A stretch of DNA of 64,000 bases from Branchinecta lynchi (lineage: Eukaryota; Arthropoda; Branchiopoda; Anostraca; Branchinectidae). The position numbers and the translations under genes are program-made. Shown here in pieces: positions 28,101 to 37,100 of the stretch; position 1 is the stretch's first letter; every line of letters starts with the position of its first letter. Location: NCBI GenBank assembly GCA_023053575.1, contig JAKZAP010000006.1, positions 13,339,280 through 13,403,279 on the forward strand, read 5' to 3'. The notes below the pieces were generated by a model. That model was not told the origin of the DNA and ran no database searches. It worked only from the letters and a program-made list of their open reading frames with translations.

Positions 28101-31100
28101 TCAGGGACCTGACCAAACTAACTTGTAAATATGAATCAGTTTCCCGATCCGACCATCTGGAGGGGGGAGTGGAGGGAGGGGGAATCCGGACAATTGAGGG
28201 GTGCGTAACTTTCGAACGGGTGACCTGATTGGAATGAAACTTCAGAACTGAATAGATGACATATCTCTGATGTCCCATTTGAAGGAATTTCGGTAATGGC
28301 GGTTTTGGGGATTTTCAGGACGAAACTTGGCAGGCAAATCAGGGACCGATCAAACTGACTTGGAAACAAAATTCTTGATCTGATCATCGTGGGGAGTGGA
28401 GGTAGGGGGAATCCGGAATATTGAGTCATGCGTAACTTTCGAACGGGTGATCGGATTCCAGTAAAATATAGTAACTGAATAAAAGACTTGTATCTGGTGT
28501 TCTTTTTCACGTCCGGACCGGATCTGACAACTGTTGGGGGGGGGGGGGGGATGCGTGACCCGCTTAGACTGGAGAGATCGTAGTAGGCTACTTTAGATCA
28601 AACGATGCATTTTGGCCCATGAACATTTGTGCCACAAGGGTTTTGCTTAAAAATATCCCTATAGGCACCCTTACATTGCGCATCTTAAAGTGAAAAACAT
28701 ACTTTTGACCAAACGATATATTAATGATCCCCAAGGAATTATTATCGTTCTTGTCTCAAGGGTTTTGCTTACGGATGAATTTCTATTGCCTTTAAAGTGC
28801 GCATCATTACAGCCAAGTTCAAAAATAAAATACTTTTTACCAAACGATACATTCTCTTGATTTCAAAGGGTCCACGGCCATTCTTAGCTCAAGGGTTTTG
28901 CTTACTAATGACCAGAACAAACCCACGAAAAGGATTAACCAGTCTTGCAAGTGCCACATGAGCTTCTAGCTCTTGCTAAAACACCCGATAAAAAACATAA
29001 CAAGATGCCTACCGATTTTCGTCGGATTCCGTCCATATCTACCAAACAGGAGCAAATAAATTAATTCGCCTGTCAGCTTACCCCACGATGGATACTCTGA
29101 ACCATTTGATCAAGAAATTATAAGCACCACCGAATCGGTTTGTGCCGGATTCCAGCCGAATATTGATACAGCAGGAAACAAAAGTGAAATATTCTAATCA
29201 AGCGTATTTTCTCACCCCTACACCGACGCTCTAATCGGCTTTAGACAAATATTCTCAGAAATTTCTGTTTTTTACTGAATTCCGGGCGGACAACTTGACT
29301 TGTCACAAAAAGGAATTTCCCAGACATTGATTAGGCAAGTCTTATTCTTACCCATATATGAAAATACAGTAACCGATTTCGGACATAAATTTCGCTTCTC
29401 GCGAATTTCCGGTGTTGGCCGGATTTCGGACAAACTACTTGTCCGGAGAGAACTTGACCTGTACCTTGGTCGAAAGAATTCTTACAACAAGCTCATATCA
29501 CAAAATACCTCAACCCCTTCGGGAGTTATTGTAGGCTACGAATAGACGGACAAACTTTACGAAGTCGTAGGTTTCCCGTCACTATCGTTTTGGGACCCAA
29601 AAAACATCTTCTTTTACAGGGTATGGAGTTCCTGGAAACGAACGAAGGGCTAGTCAAGCGTATTTTCTCACCCCTACACCGACGCTCTAATCGGCTTTAG
29701 ACAAATATTCTCAGAAATTTCTGTTTTTTACTGAATTCCGGGCGGACAACTTGACTTGTCACAAAAAGGAATTTCCCAGACATTGATTAGGCAAGTCTTA
29801 TTCTTACCCATATATGAAAATACAGTAACCGATTTCGGACATAAATTTCGCTTCTCGCGAATTTCCGGTGTTGGCCGGATTTCGGACAAACTACTTGTCC
29901 GGAGAGAACTTGACCTGTACCTTGGTCGAAAGAATTCTTACAACAAGCTCATATCACAAAATACCTCAACCCCTTCGGGAGTTATTGTAGGCTACGAATA
30001 GACGGACAAACTTTACGAAGTCGTAGGTTTCCCGTCACTATCGTTTTGGGACCCAAAAAACATCTTCTTTTACAGGGTATGGAGTTCCTGGAAACGAACG
30101 AAGGGCTAGTCCCCCTGTTTAAAGTGATCGATGAAGTTCGAGAATCCAGTTTCCCGATGGAAGTTGCGAAGAAAAGAGGCATTCCGAATGACGTATTGCA
30201 AAGAGCACAAGAGGTATGTGAATGCGGCCATAGACCAGGGAAAATCCGTCCTGGACTTTTCTCCTTCGTGAATCAAACCCTATTTGTAATCTCTCCGCGG
30301 GAGAGACTGAGTCTGCTTAGTCAATACTGGCTGCTCTGGGTCCATCTTTCATAAGATATTAGACGGTTAAAATGCTCGTTAAAAATTACTATCGGCTTCG
30401 TCCGTAGGGGTTTAACAAATAAAATTTATTGGTTGACTTATCGCAGATTGAATTTAGACCACACTGAACAAATTAGATTATTCAGTATGTTTACAGAATG
30501 GATTTCGGACTCCGAGTTTGGTCCGGAAGTACATTTTAAAACAAGTATTTGGGGAAAAGAGGCAGGGTTGAAAAAGAGATTCTCACGCTGGACCCAAACG
30601 GGCCTGTCACATTAATCTGTCTCCAGCATTTTATGTTTCCTTGGAGCCTTCAGACTTGTAATATATTCCGAATCCAAACCGCATGAACCCGTCCTTGGTT
30701 GTTAAGTATCGGAGGGTAGAGCCCGCATTTAAACGAAACGCGGACCCGGTTTAACCAGGACGGTCTGCGCCAAGATGGATATTTTCCCAATCTTCTCCAC
30801 TTCATTTTACCACAAAACTTAGAAACACTTTTCTAAACATCAGTTATCTTTCTTCTCCCCCACCTTTTTTTTTTTTTTTTTTTTTTTCTTTCTCTCTACC
30901 CCTCATCACAGCCCGGCTGAGATTCGGGAAGCGACTAACCTAGTCCGGGTTGCGCTTCGGGTTCGGAATAGTAATATATTCCGAATCCAAACCGCATGAA
31001 CCCGTCCTTGGTTGTTAAGTATCGGAGGGTAGAGCCCGCAACCACCTACTCTTTCCCCTTTTCTCACCATTCCTCCAAACCCAAATCCAATCCCAAATGG

Positions 31101-34100
31101 AATAACGCGATATACCGTTAAGTTATTATTTCATATAATAGTGTGTAAATTCTGAACTTGACACTGCTCCGGTTGCCAAATTTCCCTTTTGTTCACTTGA
31201 AATGGGTACGCTAATGTCAGGGCGACGGGTCTTGTGTGGCCGTAAAGGTGAGAACCGCGCTTATCCCAGTCCATTTGGCCGAAAAATGGACAGGCTGGGT
31301 AAGCCTCTCTGTGCCTGTATATCTTTCAGCCATGCCGTTCGATTTCCATCCCATACAAGCTTGTACTACTGCATCGTCTGATATACTCATTTTGATTGTT
31401 GCCCCTGCTCAAAGCGCGTGAGGTGTTACCCCGTCATACAGGTCCATGTCGACAACAGTTTTTTCAGTGCCAATCGGGGCGTCATCAGTGTATAGGTTTT
31501 CCCTGAATTTTCTCCACCTCTTATCTTGGGGAACAAAATAATTTATGAGGGCCGAAAATTCGTCATTCGAACGGCAAATTTTCATGTAATGGTCTAGCAC
31601 TGACAAGGGCCAAGCATGACACCAAAGCAAGCCAAGGCCATGAATCTGAATTTTTTGTTTTTTCTTTATGGCCAAAAACCTGACTTAAAATGTTCGTGGT
31701 TTTCCCTTCGTACTATTGAAACACCAAAACGCTCTATGAAAACTTCCGGACACCCGCCATTGGGATCCTCTGTATGTCAAACAACCGCGAAACAATAAAA
31801 AACTATACCAAATAGAGAAATTGGTTTCAAAATGTGAACTGTTTTGAAATATTTTGTTCCTTTTCTGCAAATCGTTTCAGGGTTCCGCAATACATGTAAA
31901 TTTTGCCAGCGACAACGGAACTGCTTGTTTTACTGACAAAAAACAATTTTTCTGCTGAAACGTCAGTGATTTTGCGTAGTTTCGTACCTCATAAAAAGAA
32001 ACTGGATTCCCGCATCTTAACGGACAAATACACTCGCTCGTGACTCCCAAGCCGTTGAATACACCACGCAAAGTGTTTACAGTACTTACATTCAATCGCT
32101 GGGACAACCACGTTCTGCCACGGCAGACTTTCCCTTAACCCTGCCATTCTCCGAATGAACGACCGTCTGCCCACCTCTGTCTTTCGAAATCACAAACCGT
32201 CCAAAGGGAAGGGCCTATTTGCTTAACTGGAATCGTGAACCGTACCAAACTCCCAAAAATGATCCAAGGCTGTTCTTACAGACAGCTTTTGGCACCCATA
32301 TTGCCGTTTGTTTGTGGTCTCTTGAAACTGTTCTTGACGTTGTCTTTCTATATAAACGAGGAAACTCTAAAAAGAGAAATGGAAAACAATCTTTATTTAT
32401 TAATCCTCAATTTTGTACTGTGTACCGCAAGTAAGTAATAGGATCCAATGCACAGTCTGACCGCATACAAATCACACCGCAAAGTCTTCCGAACATATCC
32501 GTCGGCCGAAGGGAATAGCAACGGCCCTACTTGGCGACGTTGCCCGATCTTCGTCCATGTTTCAGCTCTTGCAAACATCATGGGCCACCAAAAAGGTGCT
32601 TCCAAGAATACCAGAATAACAAGCGTGTATTCACAAGACCTGTGAGATTTGCGGGCATATGAGATTTCCATTGAAAATGGTGAACGTAAAACGTAAACCT
32701 TCCCTTTCGGCACTGTATTTGCGAACGCAACGGAAAAAGCGAAAAAATATAGAGTGGTCGACCCCTCATTTCTCTCATTGCATTTCAACCCAGTTCCATC
32801 AGATCGAACGTATCACCATGAATCGCCCAAATCAGTAGCCTACTGTATTTTTCTCCCACGAGTCCTTTGACAGAGTTGCATTACACGGTTGCAAAACCAT
32901 GGACCAATAGTCAGCCAAATTAGCTTTTGAGGCGACGTGAGCCAATCTAGTCAGAACTTCAACTTAACAGATGCGAAAAATATCGACTTGACGGCTTCTT
33001 CTGTTTCCTCGGAATCGCCTCGTCCCTTTTCCAATCGGTTTGTCATTGCAGTATTGTCAATTTTCACCGTGATACGGTTATTTCGGACTTCGCTCTCTAC
33101 AGAAACCAACACTTTTTGCAAAGCGAGGGCTAATTTTGCTGCGATACCTTTATTACATATCTCTCACAACTAGAGGTTCCTGCCCCGGAAATTTTTCTAT
33201 AACCTCTCGAAGAATACCCCGACGCATCGGTGATAATGGATATTGTAACAGTCTCATGGTACAACGGGAAAACCCCTGGGGAATCTCGAAACAAATACCA
33301 GAAATCTGAAATCATCAGAGCCGCAGCCTATGCGTCTACAAATCCATTGCGCCATCACTGGTAAGCTTAACAACCGCATCGGCACATCTTGATATGAACA
33401 AACGGGTGCGACGAAGTGCCTGCTGGAGCAAAATAGCGTAAACCATAACCCATTTTAGCTCCCCCGTTTTTACAATGACTTTTACTACATTACCTTCCGG
33501 TATTACGAAACTGGGATTGTTATGTCGACGTTCATCCCTAAACGTCGCAACGTGGCAAACGGCGTTAAAACGTACTTGTCTGACAGCACGTAACCCAAAC
33601 AGAAAATAATGCACAGCTTCCGTGGTCTCTCCCACAAGTGTGTCGTCGACGCATCTTCCGATTGTGATGCTGAAATTCCGAAAAACATTCCGAATAAACA
33701 TGCGACCCGTTTCTAACAGACAGGGGCATACGTTGACCTCCCCTCTTACCAAAACCCGTTGCTCTACCATATTTGAAATCTCCTTCAATCAATCTTGTTT
33801 TCTGACTATCCACAAATTGACATATCTCGCGTCCGGCTACCAGCCGCGGCTTATTTAGCTCGGTAGTCAGGGTTAAAATCATCTTGGGGGGCTCGACCTC
33901 TCCAACTTTTCCCCGATGATGATATCAATCCATTTTTAACCCGAGCTTCCGAAATACTCGTTATGAATTCCTCGATCTTGTTGAAACATTGTTTTTAAAT
34001 TCTCGTCGAGAAGGCAAGTCACTTTCATATTAAATACCTTTGAAAGAGCCCCTAAATCTTTTTAAATTCTCTGTTACAAAAAATCCGATTCGCAATCATT

Positions 34101-37100
34101 CCAAACTTTAACTTTTTTGGATGTTTTCTCCAAGCCGTAACTATTCATCATATACAAGGCAAATCCAATTATACAAATTTCAACTAATCGGGAACGTAAC
34201 GCCGGAAATTAATTATTTCTCCCGTGACGAGGGGTTTGAATGACCGCCGGTCAGAACAGTGCGGGCAATCGTGGACAAAAACGCGTGATGACATTACACT
34301 TCAGACATCCCTTGACCTCCGAATTTCTTATAACTTGGATACTCGGTGGCTCTCTTCTGCCAGTTACTCTTGGTGCGGCATTTCTGCGCTTCCAGTCTGT
34401 GCGTACTCCGACTCAAATTATACGGTGACGTGACCTCGTCCCTTGTCTTTTTAGCTTCTGCTATCAGGTATGCTTTAATTCTTCCAGACGACTTGCCTAT
34501 GTCCGTGGCTTCCCGCCAGCTTTCGGGCTTTGACAATTTTTCCTGTAACCGCAGGAAAGAAACGCGCCTTAGTGAAAACTTTGGTGTGGCGGATATCGGG
34601 CTCAGGACAACCCACAGCCTCGCCGATGGCCAAATGACTTTAAAGTTAAATTTTTTAGCTAGAATCCAAGCATGATTGAAATCATGATCTAGGCAGGGAG
34701 CTATACTCGGGTTACAGAGCAACCTCCAGCTCACACAGTCACCCCTCGGCCTCTACATGAAATGTAGCAGAAAAAACTCGGGTTTTAGAGCAACCTCCAG
34801 CTCACACAGCCTCCATACTGTAGGCCCAACAGCACTTTAATTCAGCACAAGCAATCGGGTTTCAGAACAACCTCAACAGGACTTTGCTCACAGCTATCTC
34901 GCCTGTAACTGCAGGAACGAAACACGCCTTCGTGAAAAGTTTGTTGTGGCGGAAATTCAAAGCAACCCCCAGCTTAAACAGCCTACGACAGGCCAAATAA
35001 CTTTAAAATTAAATTCTCTCGCTAGAATCCAAGCATGTCTGAAGTCACGATCTACGCAGAAATCTGTACTCGGGTTTCAGAGCAACCTCCAGCTCACACA
35101 GTCACCCCTGGGCCTCTACATAAAACGTAGCAGAACAAACTCGGGTTTTAGAGCAACCTCCGGCTCACACAGTCTCCATACTGTAGGCCGAACAGCAGTT
35201 TAATTCAGCACAAACAATCAACCTCACAGGACTTTACCCACAGCTATTTCTCCTGTAACTGCAGGAAAGAAACACACCTTCGTAAAAATTTTGCTGTGGC
35301 GGAAATCGGGTTCAGGGCAACCTCCAGCTTAAACAGCCTACGACAGGCCAAATGACTTTAAAGTTAAATTCTCTTGCTAGAATCCAAGCATGAATGAAGT
35401 CACGATCTACGCAGAAATCTATACTCAGGTTTCAGAGCAACCTCCAGCTCATAAGTCACGCCTCGGTCTCTACATGAAAATTGAGCAGGAAAACTCGGGT
35501 TTTACAGCAACCTCCAGCTCACACAGCCTTCATACTGTAGGCCCAACAGCAGTTTAATTCAGCACAAACAATCGGGTTTCAAAACAACATCAACAGGAAA
35601 TTATAATCTTTCCTTTACTTTCACCAGTACTGTGGCATTTCCTTTAGTAAAAGAAACGACACAGCACTGAATTTTTTTAATTTTTTTTTTAGATAGAAGA
35701 AAATAAACAACATGAATAACATTGAAAGAGGTAAAGAAATATAAATAAATGGATGCGTAATATAAAATATGAAACTTAATATAGAACATTATAAGAGAAC
35801 TCGCCCTTAAATGTATGGAAACGACCCAAAACTGGAACAGAACGAAAAAATAAATAACAGAAATAGAGAATGAAAAGCGTAAAATAACTGAATGTGTAAT
35901 ACAGAATTATGATACGTAATACAGAACCAACCTTGTCATCATTATTATGATTCTTCCCATTCAACCAACAAATACCCAAAAGCCCCCCAGTCCTTCCTGG
36001 GACCAATTTACTTTCTCTTTCTTCGTTTTTAGTCCTTCGTGGGACCAATTTACTTTCTCTTTCTCGTTTTTAGCTCAGTATACTACCGTGGCAACCAGCG
36101 CCATGTCAACGAACCGTCCTTTGTCATCCTGACTCAGCGAATACGACACAGCAACGTTTCGACGAACACGCGTTGAAACAAATAGATTACGAACAGCATA
36201 CGCAATATCTGAACAATTAACGTGTGTTATGGTAACCACCTGAAACCGTGCCGAATAAACGGTCTCCCTCCATAAGATTTCCATCTCAAACTTCCTTGTC
36301 CGTCTCAAAAAAGAAGTAACTATTAAAAGCTGGCACTTCTTTACAGAAATCGTAACGGTCTTTACCTGCGAATTTCCTCCGCTTGTTCCTGGCTGAAACA
36401 CAGAATCGTTTGGCTTGCACCTAATGAAGGTGCACCAGATTGGGACTCAAGATCACCAGTAGCGACGTGTGCTATCTGTGTCACTCTCGAGAGTGTCACC
36501 GGCTTCTCCTTCACCAGCAACACCGAGTGGCGTTCACTGATTCCGGACGTATCCGAAATAAATTTTTGACAATCGTGGGCGATCCCAAGCGCCCACCCCC
36601 ACTCCGTTCAACCTCTTTCATTTAAATCCAAATCAAACTTCTCAATAAAATCCTTCCAATATCCATCTTGGCGCAATGGGCCTTTTCACTCTATCACGGA
36701 TCCAGCCCGGCTGAGATTCGGGAAGCGACTAACCTAGTCCGGGTTGCGCTTCGGGTTCGGAATAATGGGTTACAGCTGGAAAATCGGGGTTACAGATGGG
36801 GGTCTTGGTTTGTCGTTTTACATTTTGTATTAAGTGTTACGTTATACTTCTGCCAATAAAGAGCTGTGTCCCGTCAACTCTCTGGGAATAAAGACAGTGT
36901 GTTCGATCAGAAGACTCAAGAACGCTACCTATTAGATCAAGAATAAAGGGAAATCCCATTATAACTTTCAATCATCCTCCCACCACTTCTAATAAGTCAT
37001 GTAGCTATGCACAGAAGCGTTGAGAAACACATTATTCTCACAAATGGTGCGACGTCGCCGTGGTCGTTTCTAGGATTGCTATACTTGCTGCGCTTAAGGC

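Larger units (their letters stand above)
30658..36764 (-). mobile_element. Ngaro/PAT-like tyrosine-recombinase retrotransposon, decayed
   Basis: A 6.1-kb element in minus orientation inside an MSH5 intron. In element order it has repeat A (36764-36703), a body, repeat B (31040-30971) directly abutting a second A (30970-30909), and a second B (30727-30658). This A, body, B-A, B layout is the split-direct-repeat structure known from Ngaro and PAT-like retrotransposons, which insert with a tyrosine recombinase instead of a DDE integrase. The body has an RT remnant with a VDD box, an RNase H remnant and a tyrosine recombinase remnant in that order. All frames are broken by stops and shifts. A tandem array of 360-bp repeats lies in the 5' part. 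The exact clade within the DIRS group is not certain. Confidence 0.8.

Noticed and set aside
30658..31040. Weak resemblance of the A and B repeats to 5S rRNA internal promoter sequence
   Set aside because: Only scattered short matches with a large gap between them; the split-direct-repeat explanation fits far better.
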